Source: Bacillota bacterium
GTDB taxonomy: Bacteria > Bacillota > Clostridia > Oscillospirales > SIG627
Direction: 5' to 3'
DNA length: 37,484 bases
NCBI GenBank assembly: GCA_029006345.1
Contig: JAQXGK010000008.1
Span: 1-37,484, forward strand
Both the position numbers and the translations under genes were made by a program. Below, in pieces: positions 21,297-28,740 of the stretch. The notes below the pieces were generated by a model, which made no database searches, was not told the DNA's origin, and saw only the letters and a list, made by a program, of their open reading frames with translations. How positions within the stretch are numbered: the stretch's first letter is position 1; every line of letters begins with the position of its first letter.

Positions 21297-21926
21297 CTAT
21301 TCTTCCAGAGTGGTAACTATGAGCTTGCTTTCAATGGCTGCGGCAAGCAACTCATGCTTGTTTTTATAACCGCAGATTTCCACCATCTTATCCAGATTCC
21401 AGCGTACGCCCACGTTAGTGAGCTTCAGTTCGGCGGCGATTTCGTCATAGGTCATACCGCAAACATAGCGCCGTAGTATCTCTATCTGACGTGGACTCAG
21501 CTTTGAAGACAGTGCATCCTTCATCTCCACAGCCGGAGAGGACTCGGGAAATCTGTGTCCCCCGGCGAGCGTTTCTTCTATCACCTGCATTATGCTTTCG
21601 TCACCGTGATCCTTATACCACAGACTGTCGGCACAGCCGTGCCGAGCCTTTGACAGTATGTCCGGATCCACCAGTGAAGTGACCACAACCACCTTGGTAT
21701 GAGGGCAGGCGTCTTTGATACGCTTTCCCGCCGCAAGGCCGGAATGGTTATGCAGAGTCTGCACATCCATCAGCACAAGGTCGATTTTTCTTTCCCTGCA
21801 AGCAATTTCCGCTTCAAAGGCATCTCTGTAAACGCCCGCGATGCGAAACCGCGGGTCTTTCTCGAACATATTTCCGAAGTGATTATGCACAAACCGGTTG
21901 TCGTCCACAATAATTGTATCTATCAA
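21297..21926 (-). CDS. LuxR/NarL-type response regulator
   Basis: The 209-residue protein has a receiver domain (1-120) with acidic pair D8/D9, phospho-acceptor D54 (LVLMDVQT), T83-type switch residue (VVVTS) and K105 (WYKDHG). A LuxR-type helix-turn-helix (about 143-205, LSPRQIEILRRYVCGMTYDEIAAELKLTNVGVRWNLDKM) follows. It should bind DNA when phosphorylated by the kinase encoded immediately upstream, whose stop overlaps this ATG (ATGA). The nearby promoter region at 21188-21248 is a plausible target, but that is inference. Confidence 0.9.
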   Translation of the reverse strand: MIDTIIVDDNRFVHNHFGNMFEKDPRFRIAGVYRDAFEAEIACRERKIDLVLMDVQTLHNHSGLAAGKRIKDACPHTKVVVVTSLVDPDILSKARHGCADSLWYKDHGDESIMQVIEETLAGGHRFPESSPAVEMKDALSSKLSPRQIEILRRYVCGMTYDEIAAELKLTNVGVRWNLDKMVEICGYKNKHELLAAAIESKLIVTTLEE

Positions 21927-23161
21927 AACTCCTGCTCCTTTCTCGGCAAATTGAGTATCAGGGCAAACACGGGGCTGTGTGATATATCCATTTCGCCGCC
22001 TGCCGTTTCAACGCTCTTGCGCAGATTGGACAGTCCTCCGCCCTCGACAATTCTTGCTTTCGGCGCTTGGCCGTTATTTGTAATGGTTATATGCCAAATA
22101 TCCATTCGCTCGCTGATTTCCACCGTTACCCTGTCGCCTTTAGCATGCTTAACGCAGTTGGTCACACATTCTCTTGCCGCCGCAACAATCAGGCTCTCCG
22201 CCGCCGCATTCTGCGGAATACTGCCCTTCAGAACAAGGCTTACCTTCATTGCCTCTGCTTTTTTCCGAACCTCATCAAAGGTTCCGTGCGGGGCCGGCCT
22301 GTCGTCGGACAGGTAGCTCACTGCGTCCTGCAGGATAGAAAGCTGTATGTCCACATCCCCGTCCGCTTCACGGTTCATCATATCGGAAACGGCAATCAGG
22401 CTTGCGCCCATATTGTCATGTATGCGTATTTTCAGATCCAATATTTCCTGTTCCCTGATTCGGTCTGCCAAACGGTCGCACATACTGCGCAGCTTTTCGT
22501 TAACCTTGTTCAGCCGCTCGTTGTCGGCACGCAAATGCTCGTTTGCTTCATGCAGTGCGGTTACATTCTGTGCCGTAAGCTGTACTATTCCGTCCGGCAG
22601 CTCCGCCCGGCGAAATCTCCATACAGTACCGTCGGAAAACCGATAGAGTACCGGCTCCTCCGGGATTTTCGTCACACCGCTCTCTTCGGTAAGTGAAAAA
22701 AGAGCGTTTTCCAGTTCTTCGGCCGTCTGCGGATAACTGCCCAAAAGCTCCGAGGACAGCTGACCCATCTGACGGTTGCAGAGAACTATCCTGCCCGAAG
22801 CATCGGCAAAGCACATCCCGGTAGGAAGATCATCGACAGCTTCTTTTATTGCATAAGAGGTCAAGTGATTCTTTCGGTACTTCAGACAGAATACAGCTTC
22901 GGCGGGAATATGAATATAAGCCAGAATAACAGCAATCGCCGCCGGAAGCACCGGCAATGCACAGGAGCCTGTCCCCCAATATAAACAGCTCAGAATCATC
23001 AGTACCGCTGTTATCAAATAACATGGCAGAATATGACAGAGATTCTCGGAGCGTGCTATTTTATACAGCATTATCAGTACCATTTCGCACAGTGCCGCTA
23101 AAAAAAGCAGTAACTGAAGCAACATCACCGCCGCAACAGGAAGCTCGCAAAGCCGCGTCAT
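21923..23161 (-). CDS. NarL-family sensor histidine kinase
   Basis: The 412-residue protein has three or four N-terminal membrane helices (about 8-32, 45-62, 68-88) and a PAS-like domain (about 102-200, ending LTAQNVTALHEAN). A coiled coil (203-240) leads to a HisKA_3-type dimerisation segment with the phospho-accepting His248 in LKIRIHDNMGASL, and a HATPase domain (about 300-408) with an N-box (ECVTNCVKHA) and G-box (EGGGLSNLRKSVETAGG). It should phosphorylate the downstream response regulator. It overlaps both neighbours by 4 bases, indicating one transcript. Confidence 0.9.
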   Translation of the reverse strand: MTRLCELPVAAVMLLQLLLFLAALCEMVLIMLYKIARSENLCHILPCYLITAVLMILSCLYWGTGSCALPVLPAAIAVILAYIHIPAEAVFCLKYRKNHLTSYAIKEAVDDLPTGMCFADASGRIVLCNRQMGQLSSELLGSYPQTAEELENALFSLTEESGVTKIPEEPVLYRFSDGTVWRFRRAELPDGIVQLTAQNVTALHEANEHLRADNERLNKVNEKLRSMCDRLADRIREQEILDLKIRIHDNMGASLIAVSDMMNREADGDVDIQLSILQDAVSYLSDDRPAPHGTFDEVRKKAEAMKVSLVLKGSIPQNAAAESLIVAAARECVTNCVKHAKGDRVTVEISERMDIWHITITNNGQAPKARIVEGGGLSNLRKSVETAGGEMDISHSPVFALILNLPRKEQEF

Positions 23162-24828
23162 ACCGCGTCACCCCCTTCGAGCGGAAGCATGAGTTCTGTG
23201 CCGTCAGCTTCCCTGAATACAGTTGCAGACGGGTACTTTTTTACAAGCGCCGAAAAATCGCCGTCTCCGTATGCAAGGATACTGATACGCAGCTTGCCTT
23301 TTACGGAAACTACGCGCGTATCTATGCTTCTCAGAGAATCCAGGGAGGCCTCCGCCGCATCTTCAAAAAAGTCGTATGCAAGTGCGAGTATATCTCCCGG
23401 ATAATAGTCTTTGCCTGCATTTACATAATAGCTCCCCTGCACCTTCATCAGGGAAAGCGACCGGTAAGATTCTTCAAATGCCGCGGTCAGCTTGCTTTCG
23501 GGCATGGCAGGCGTACTGTCAATGCAAAGGATCATATCTTTTCTGCGCTTGATAAAACTGCCCAATACGGAAATCCGGGACAACAGCCGCTTTTTCTCCT
23601 CCGGTTCCGCCGATTTTTGATACAGGGAAACCAGTCGGTTGATTTTATCAATCTGTGTCTGCGTACTGCGCTGGAGCAAATCATACAGGCGGTTCTGCTC
23701 CTCCACAATCTTGTGCTCCTTCTCGCGCTCGTACTCATATTGAAGCAGAGCGTTTCGATCCGTCAGTTCTTCCTGCATATTCTCCAGTTTTTCCCGCAGA
23801 CTAAGCAGCTCAGACATATCCTCGGTCCAAATTACATGACCGCCGTGTATCGGCATATTATGCAGACGTTTCCCGTCTGTAAGCATTACCGACCCGTTTT
23901 CGGCGGCGCTCATTTCCCGGGCAGCTATCCGCTGTGCGTCCTTGGAAGCGTACCTAACCGTGTAATCGTTGTCGGTGATCTGAGCCGGAATATCGGCGGC
24001 CTTTGAAAACAGTTCACTGTAGCGCGTATTGGCCTGTATGAAGCCCAGCCGTATGCAAAGCTCCAGACATGCGGCGTACAAAAGACAAATCGCTACCGTA
24101 ATATCCCCGAAAACAAATCTGAACCATTTTACGCCGGAATTATAAATATACATATTTGCAATCAGCAAAACAATAGGAATACAGGGTATAAGTATCAGAC
24201 GGCGGCTGTTTTCTATCCTGCGCTTGTGCCAAAAGACCAAAAGCATTATCAGCGCGCACACTATCAGCCAACCTACGATAAGATAATATCCGACGGCATA
24301 ACCGTTATCACTGTCCGTCCAAGCGGCAGCGGCTTCGGGAAAGGTGAATACAAGCTGATGCAGGTCATTGGTAATAACCGCCAGAAACAGTATTGTCGTC
24401 GGTATGCAGAAAAGCATAGTTTTCTTCGGCAAATGATAGTTCTCCGGCTTGCCTATCGACATGGCTACAAATACGGCAAACATGGGAATATAAAGCATGC
24501 CCAAATAATACGAATACCACAGATACCTTGAGATATTCGGATAAGACTCCGAAAGAAAATAATGATATTTGAGAGTCCGTACAAGCAGCCAAAACACCAT
24601 CAGCGAGGCAATCGACGTCATATATCTGCGCGCTTGGCTTTGTATGATACGGCTTCGAATGGACAATCCCCATGCTATAAACAAGGATATGTATATGAAC
24701 GACCTGATAAGCCCGACCTGCTTCGGCATAATACCGTTGTTGCCCAAAACACGGCATATATATGCGACGAGAATCAGCACCGCTGTAATAACAAAGGTGC
24801 GAACGATTTTTTTGTCCTGTTTTTGCAC
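23158..24828 (-). CDS. 7TM sensor with PAS and degenerate kinase-like domain
   Basis: The 556-residue protein starts with about seven membrane helices (10-255), matching the 7TM region found on some histidine kinases. A PAS-like domain follows (about 263-345), then a coiled coil (340-385). A DHp-like helical segment (385-435, VLGSFIKRRKDMIL) lacks a clear phospho-His. The C-terminal region (440-556) has an N-box-like LALAYDFFEDAAEAS but no glycine-rich ATP-lid motifs. I read it as a pseudo-kinase sensor that could partner the true kinase encoded next to it. The GTG start follows GAGGG with 8-nt spacing. Confidence 0.75.
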   Translation of the reverse strand: MQKQDKKIVRTFVITAVLILVAYICRVLGNNGIMPKQVGLIRSFIYISLFIAWGLSIRSRIIQSQARRYMTSIASLMVFWLLVRTLKYHYFLSESYPNISRYLWYSYYLGMLYIPMFAVFVAMSIGKPENYHLPKKTMLFCIPTTILFLAVITNDLHQLVFTFPEAAAAWTDSDNGYAVGYYLIVGWLIVCALIMLLVFWHKRRIENSRRLILIPCIPIVLLIANMYIYNSGVKWFRFVFGDITVAICLLYAACLELCIRLGFIQANTRYSELFSKAADIPAQITDNDYTVRYASKDAQRIAAREMSAAENGSVMLTDGKRLHNMPIHGGHVIWTEDMSELLSLREKLENMQEELTDRNALLQYEYEREKEHKIVEEQNRLYDLLQRSTQTQIDKINRLVSLYQKSAEPEEKKRLLSRISVLGSFIKRRKDMILCIDSTPAMPESKLTAAFEESYRSLSLMKVQGSYYVNAGKDYYPGDILALAYDFFEDAAEASLDSLRSIDTRVVSVKGKLRISILAYGDGDFSALVKKYPSATVFREADGTELMLPLEGGDAV

Positions 24829-25000
24829 GGTTTATACCCTCACATTACATATGTCCGTCGACGGAAGTCTCCCGCAAAGCCTATTGACATACGGGCTTTC
24901 TTATGCACATTTTTATATATATGCAATTTATTTATAGCATAAAACATCTCAAATTACAAGGCAAACGCAGCTAAACGGGGACAGCCGTCCCTGCCAAACA

Positions 25001-25045
25001 AAAACCATCTGCGGCAGCTTATACAAGCTGCCGCAGATGGTTTTT
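25001..25045. terminator. Very strong bidirectional terminator
   Basis: A perfect 20-bp stem (25001-25020 with 25025-25044) closes a 4-nt loop (ATAC). T-runs lie on both outer sides. It sits between the AraC gene stop (25069) and the start of the 7TM sensor operon and insulates the two. Confidence 0.93.
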
Positions 25046-25068
25046 CGATATGAACGTTTCCGATTACG

Positions 25069-25950
25069 TCACGCCGTTTTCTCATTCACTGCGATCCAGA
25101 TTTCACACCGGTAATCAGGGTCGGAGGTGTTTTCGGACGGATAGACCTCAAACTCTACATTCTCGGCATATTCGTACTGTGTGCTTTGCGGGAAGAACTC
25201 CGTTACAACTCTGTGATAGGTTTCAACAAAAGCGTCAGGCATTTTCCCCTTGCTTGTGAACACAGCATAGGTATTCGCCGGAATGGTCACGATCTCCAAA
25301 TCATCGTCAACCTTTCTGCCGTCGTACTCCACCCCGATACCGTACGGAAACTGCTTAGCGTCAAGTTCGGAAGAAAAACAGATGCCGAGCAAGCCCTTCA
25401 TAACCGGGTTTTCCGGCATACAGGCAATAAGTCTGCCCATCGTCCCGTCTGCGCCGTACTCCTGCCACATTGCGGTAATGTCCGCCGTAGCATTTGCTGA
25501 CTGCGGTTTGCCGACCCTTTTGCGTTTACAAACCACCTGAAATGCCTCTCTCTTTTCGATTCTGTAATCCATTTTGCTGCCTCCTGTTAAGGTTAGTTTT
25601 ACAGCCAAAGGAGTAAAGAGTCTGACTTTGCCGCCGTGTTTTGCTTCACTCGGCGCAATTCCGTGGAATCGGGCAAAGGCGCGGGAAAAGCTCTCCGGCG
25701 TATCGTATCCGTATTTCATCGCAATCTCAATGATTTTTGCGTTCCCCTTTGACAGTTCCTCTCCCGCAAGAGACAGTCTGCGCATACGGATGTAATCTCC
25801 CAGCGAAAAACCGCATAGAATGCCGAATACTCTCTGAAAATGAAAATATGATGAGTAGGCCTGCTTTGCCACTTCTTCAAAATCAAGTTCTTCCGTTATA
25901 TTCGCTTCCACATAGTTAATCGCTCGTTGGACGCCCTGTATCCAGTTCAT
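25069..25950 (-). CDS. AraC-family regulator with GyrI-like effector-binding domain
   Basis: The 293-residue protein has an AraC HTH pair at 8-104 (LDFEEVAKQAYSSYFHFQRVFGILCGFSLGDYIRMRRL and IIEIAMKYGYDTPESFSRAFARFHGIAPSEA). A C-terminal domain (about 125-293) begins KMDYRIEKREAFQVVCKRKRV and contains IPANTYAVFTSKGKMPDAF, as in AraC_E_bind/GyrI-like domains that bind small molecules or drugs. AAAGGGAG precedes the ATG. It is monocistronic and is the last chromosomal gene before the prophage boundary. The regulated target is not evident here. Confidence 0.92.
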   Translation of the reverse strand: MNWIQGVQRAINYVEANITEELDFEEVAKQAYSSYFHFQRVFGILCGFSLGDYIRMRRLSLAGEELSKGNAKIIEIAMKYGYDTPESFSRAFARFHGIAPSEAKHGGKVRLFTPLAVKLTLTGGSKMDYRIEKREAFQVVCKRKRVGKPQSANATADITAMWQEYGADGTMGRLIACMPENPVMKGLLGICFSSELDAKQFPYGIGVEYDGRKVDDDLEIVTIPANTYAVFTSKGKMPDAFVETYHRVVTEFFPQSTQYEYAENVEFEVYPSENTSDPDYRCEIWIAVNEKTA

Positions 25951-26103
25951 CTGTTCACTCCCTTTCTGCCGTTACATTCTATCAAAAAGCAGCCGCCGTA
26001 TCCTGATTTTGTCTGCTCTCGCATGTTATGAAAAAAGACAAGTCCAAATCCCCTTGCACTCAGTATAAGTATAGTAATTATAATGACATGAACTCAATAA
26101 AGC

Positions 26104-26146
26104 AAAAACCGCTACCTAAGAGCTTAATCTAAGATGGCGGTTTTTT
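26104..26146. terminator. Terminator, probably of the interrupted host RNA gene
   Basis: AAAACCGCTA pairs with TGGCGGTTTT (one wobble), with U-runs on both sides. On the minus strand it lies about 70 bases after the RNA-gene 3' end at 26218, as expected for a tmRNA or tRNA terminator. Confidence 0.7.
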
Positions 26147-26217
26147 GATTCGTATCAGAGCATCACCTTCACGGCAAAGCCGCCGCTAAAGAAGTAGGTG
26201 TTCGTCTGAGTACCGTT

Positions 26218-26241
26218 TGGTGGAGGCGAGGGGAGTCGAAC
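26218..26241 (-). other. Prophage attachment site: 3' end of a tmRNA/tRNA gene
   Basis: Read on the minus strand, GTTCGACTCCCCTCGCCTCCACCA is a T-loop, 3' T-stem, 7-base acceptor strand and ACCA end. The sequence upstream does not complete the T-stem (GAGTG cannot pair with CCCCT), so this is only a 3' fragment. It lies 56 bases beyond the integrase stop, with chromosome on one side and phage on the other. The A discriminator and CGCCTCC acceptor strand fit clostridial ssrA best, but another RNA gene cannot be excluded. The intact copy should lie beyond the right edge. Confidence 0.75.
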
Positions 26242-26296
26242 ACTCGGGCAAGTGTTGCGCCGCAACTGTTTTCAAGGTTTTTACACTCTATTTACA

Positions 26297-27313
26297 TCAG
26301 GATATGTCAATATGTCTAAGGCTATCGTTTATTAGAGCTTCCCTGCTCCGTCCAATTTCGGTATAAACATCAAGGGTGGTGCCCGACTGCGCATGCCCTA
26401 AAATGCGCTGCGCGTCTTTAAGGGGCACGTCGTTCTCGTAAAGCATAGTGGCGTATGCGTGTCTGAGTTGATGCGCTGTGGACGTGACACCGCTCTCGGC
26501 TCTGTATTTACCATACAACGTCTTGAACTGCTTATCCGTTAAATAGTTACCGTGTAAATTAAAAATAGCACCTGTCGAAGGTTTAAGTACCCTTTCAAGT
26601 CTCTCCGGCAGAGGAATAGTCCTAATACCGTTTAATGTCTTTGGCAGTTTGACTTTTGGACGGTTATGATCAAAGTACAGTGACTTGTTTACCCGTATAG
26701 TTTTTGACGCGAAATCTATGTCCTCCCAGAGCAGTGCAAGACACTCGCCTTTGCGTAGACCTGTGTACAGGGTGAAATAGGCAAACAGCCCGAATGTGCA
26801 ATCAATCGAGTCTTTTATTTTAGCGATCTCTTCCCTGCTCGGCATCTTTCGTGCTTCCCTTTTCAGGTTTTTGGGAATGCTGATATCGCGAGCCGGGTTT
26901 GATTCACAGTATCCATTTTGAACGGCGTACTTGAATATCTGATTTACAACAATCAAATGATTTGCCGCCGTACGCTTCGCCATTTTATATCGAATGATAA
27001 TGCTGTTCATGTATCTGGAAACGTCAAGCGGTGTGATTTGCGAGATATTGGTTTTTCCGAAATACTCATCAACCCTAGCCTTGCCACGCTTGTACGACGA
27101 CACCGTTGTAGGAGACAATGTCGGCTCGTGTTCTTCCCACCATTCATCCGACACGGCGCTGAAGCTTTCGCCGTATGCCGCTCTATCATTATGCGCCGCA
27201 ATCTTACGCAGTACCTCGGCTTTGGTCTTGCCGTAGAAGTAAACTCTCTTCTTTCGGCCATTCACGGTTACGGCAATCGATTCCTGCCATAACCCGTCCT
27301 TGCGTCTTGTCAT
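26297..27313 (-). CDS. int: Tyrosine integrase of the prophage
   Basis: The 338-residue protein has three parts: an N-terminal arm-binding region (about 1-45), a SAM-like core-binding domain (about 50-150, LSPTTVSSYKRGKARVDEYFG) and a catalytic domain (about 155-338). The catalytic residues are visible: R187 (TGLRKGE), a Lys near 225, H281-x-x-R284 (HQLRH), H307 (LGHA) and nucleophile Y317 (DVYTEI). I choose the ATG at 27313, with AGAGGTG 8 nt upstream; an earlier in-frame start 14 codons away has no such site. It should recombine attP with the RNA-gene 3' end found 56 bases past its stop. Confidence 0.95.
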   Translation of the reverse strand: MTRRKDGLWQESIAVTVNGRKKRVYFYGKTKAEVLRKIAAHNDRAAYGESFSAVSDEWWEEHEPTLSPTTVSSYKRGKARVDEYFGKTNISQITPLDVSRYMNSIIIRYKMAKRTAANHLIVVNQIFKYAVQNGYCESNPARDISIPKNLKREARKMPSREEIAKIKDSIDCTFGLFAYFTLYTGLRKGECLALLWEDIDFASKTIRVNKSLYFDHNRPKVKLPKTLNGIRTIPLPERLERVLKPSTGAIFNLHGNYLTDKQFKTLYGKYRAESGVTSTAHQLRHAYATMLYENDVPLKDAQRILGHAQSGTTLDVYTEIGRSREALINDSLRHIDIS

Positions 27314-27327
27314 GGATTTATCACCTC

Positions 27328-27356
27328 TTGATTTTTTTCGGCAGAGGTGATACAAT
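27328..27356 (+). promoter_or_regulatory. Plus-strand promoter inside an inverted repeat
   Basis: TTGATT (27328-27333), a 17-base spacer and TACAAT (27351-27356) form a good promoter pointing away from the integrase. The -10 lies in the loop of an 11-bp imperfect inverted repeat (CGGCAGAGGTG / CACTTCTGCCG, about 27339-27376), a possible operator shared with the integrase promoter. Confidence 0.5.
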
Positions 27357-27362
27357 AGTTAC

Positions 27363-27442
27363 AAACACTTCTGCCGCTTTTTGGTTTGTGGGGGAGTTGT
27401 TCGTTTGCCGCTCGAAGTTCGCACCTTCGGGCGGTTTTTTTT
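27363..27442 (+). ncRNA. Candidate small RNA between integrase and TAC operon
   Basis: A promoter (27328-27356) and a terminator (CCGCTCGAAG / CTTCGGGCGG stem at about 27410-27433, then eight T) bracket about 80 nt with no ORF of note. No coding gene on the plus strand lies upstream that would need the terminator. Its 3' end reaches the last bases before the SecB-like stop codon on the other strand. Confidence 0.45.
27410..27442 (+). terminator. Plus-strand intrinsic terminator
   Basis: A 10-bp stem with one G-U wobble and a 7-nt loop is followed by TTTTTTTT. On the minus strand no U-run follows, so it does not serve the TAC operon. Confidence 0.75.
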
Positions 27443-27444
27443 AG

Positions 27445-27915
27445 TTATTGTTGACCGTTGCCGGTTTCAGTATTTTCGTCGGACATGTCCTTGCTATACG
27501 CTGAGACATTAAACATCGGGAGAGTCACGTTGCCACTCATTAATGTCTGCGAACTGACGCTGATAATAAAACCGCGCGCTATAGAATACAACGCTGTGAC
27601 ACCATTCACAACCAGCATTTTTCTGAAGTCGTTAACTTCCATTTGCTCAAATACGGCAAAACAACCGTCCATCAACAAATCAACTGTGTATTTTTTCTTG
27701 TCGACAGTATTTGACGCTACAATGTGTAATTCTATCACGCCTGATGTATATCCGCCTTTATCATCCGATTTCGTGTTAACAGAAACAACTTTGTGGGAAA
27801 CATCAAGACTCCCTTTCGCTCCGTCCTTCGGCAAATCCAAAAAATCGTTTTTGATTCTTAACGACTTTACGGATGATCCGATAAACTGAAACGGTGATTG
27901 ATATGATTTTTCCAT
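27445..27915 (-). CDS. secB: SecB-like chaperone of a toxin-antitoxin-chaperone module
   Basis: The 156-residue protein matches the SecB-like fold: an N-terminal strand (SPFQFIGSSVKSLRIKND), a central pair of beta strands (SGVIELHIVASN, KKYTVDLLMDGCFAVFEQME), then the signature MLVVNGVTALYSIARGFIISVSSQTLMSGNVTLPMFNV, equivalent to the SecB helix and LPPINF-type segment. SecB binds unfolded proteins; SecB-like copies next to TA pairs bind the antitoxin tail and protect it. AAGGAG precedes the ATG, and the gene starts 9 bases after the antitoxin stop. A housekeeping SecB is unusual in Firmicutes, so a TA-dedicated role is likely. Confidence 0.85.
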   Translation of the reverse strand: MEKSYQSPFQFIGSSVKSLRIKNDFLDLPKDGAKGSLDVSHKVVSVNTKSDDKGGYTSGVIELHIVASNTVDKKKYTVDLLMDGCFAVFEQMEVNDFRKMLVVNGVTALYSIARGFIISVSSQTLMSGNVTLPMFNVSAYSKDMSDENTETGNGQQ

Positions 27916-27924
27916 TTCTTCTCC

Positions 27925-28293
27925 TTACGCCGCCGGAAATTCCGATAGTATGTAGTTCAAATGGGGGTTTATATCCCATTTGTCAATGTTGCTGTTTTCA
28001 AAATAAGCATTTTCCGGAATTAGTTCGAGTTTGAGAGAGCAACTAAGCTTTTCCGAAATCTTTGCTATAGATTCAACCGTAAAATTATACTCGCCGCTTT
28101 CCCACTTCGATATCATACCCTGAGATACTCCCATGAATTCAGCAAACTGTTTTTGAGACAATCCTCTCTTGTTACGTTCCATTATTATCCTGCCGGACAC
28201 CTCAGCAATAGCGTCGCTGGCATAAACATCTGCTTTCGTCAACACGGTTGACATATAATCGTACAGTTTTTCTGTTGCTTTGTTCATTGCCAT
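27925..28293 (-). CDS. HTH antitoxin with C-terminal chaperone-addiction-like tail
   Basis: The 122-residue protein has an N-terminal helical stretch (1-33), an XRE-type helix-turn-helix (about 35-85: LSQKQFAEFMGVSQGMISKWESGEYNFTVESIAKIS) and a C-terminal tail (about 90-122) rich in aromatic and hydrophobic residues (NAYFENSN, DKWDINPHLNYILSEF). HigA antitoxins of TAC modules carry such tails, which aggregate unless bound by the SecB-like partner. The gene follows a GGAGG site, overlaps the toxin 3' end by 10 bases, and should repress its own promoter through the palindrome at 28715-28734. The tail role is inferred from position and composition. Confidence 0.8.
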   Translation of the reverse strand: MAMNKATEKLYDYMSTVLTKADVYASDAIAEVSGRIIMERNKRGLSQKQFAEFMGVSQGMISKWESGEYNFTVESIAKISEKLSCSLKLELIPENAYFENSNIDKWDINPHLNYILSEFPAA

Positions 28294-28700
28294 TTTCCCT
28301 CCTCGTATTCTTGCCTGCGCTGAACCGCTTTTGCTATAGCGGGAGTGTAGTTTGTATTACTTTTTCCGTCGCGCTCATAAAAGCAGTGCAGAACTAATGC
28401 GCTTGTTCCTCGTTTTGTTCTCGTTTTTGACATCAAAATCCTTAGGTTGGTCGGATAAATACCCAAATGCAAAGAATACATGTTATCGCAATTTTTCAAC
28501 TGTTCAAACCAATTACAACGTATTGCAATATTTGTATCCTTGATTATCTTCAAACGTGTACGCAACATGGTAAATGCCTTGTTTGCTATTCCGTGTATTT
28601 CTATAAAGCCTATCAGTTCATTTACAAAATCTTCATTGCATATATAAAACTCGTCAAAACAAGCGCGCAGATTATTTTTTATATTATTATCTATACTCAT
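28284..28700 (-). CDS. HigB/Gp49-like toxin
   Basis: The 138-residue protein shows the RelE/HigB-fold pattern: FEQLKN (helix end), YSLHLGIYPTNLRILMS (paired beta strands with Arg), SALVLHCFYERDG (the LLHGFxKK position) and IAKAVQRRQEYEEG (C-terminal helix, A-x-x-R pattern). Family members cut mRNA on ribosomes. About 45 N-terminal residues are extra and unassigned. It is the first gene of the operon, upstream of antitoxin and chaperone, the usual higB-higA-secB order. The ATG lies only about 11 bases after the predicted -10, so the mRNA may be almost leaderless. Confidence 0.65.
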   Translation of the reverse strand: MSIDNNIKNNLRACFDEFYICNEDFVNELIGFIEIHGIANKAFTMLRTRLKIIKDTNIAIRCNWFEQLKNCDNMYSLHLGIYPTNLRILMSKTRTKRGTSALVLHCFYERDGKSNTNYTPAIAKAVQRRQEYEEGKWQ

Positions 28701-28711
28701 AATCCTAATTC

Positions 28712-28740
28712 ATTATATTACTTATAAGTAATATTTTCCA
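28712..28740 (-). promoter_or_regulatory. TAC operon promoter with a perfect 20-bp operator palindrome
   Basis: On the minus strand TGGAAA (-35, 28735-28740), 17 bases and TATAAT (-10, 28712-28717). The perfect palindrome ATATTACTTATAAGTAATAT (28715-28734) fills the spacer and overlaps the -10, an ideal site for antitoxin autorepression. Confidence 0.75.

Larger units (their letters stand above)
25951..26296. other. Chromosome-prophage junction region
   Basis: This 346-bp stretch has no gene. It contains the AraC gene's upstream region (25951-26100), a hairpin terminator (26104-26146) that once belonged to the host RNA gene, and the RNA-gene 3' remnant (26218-26241). Confidence 0.7.

Noticed and set aside
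26218-26290. A complete tRNA gene at the prophage edge
   Set aside because: Only the 3' part of an RNA gene fits; the T-stem, anticodon arm and 5' acceptor strand cannot be formed from the adjacent phage sequence.
27339-27376. Inverted repeat CGGCAGAGGTG/CACTTCTGCCG followed by CTTTTTGG as a terminator
   Set aside because: No plus-strand gene ends here, and it contains a promoter -10 in its loop; an operator or attachment-related element is more likely.
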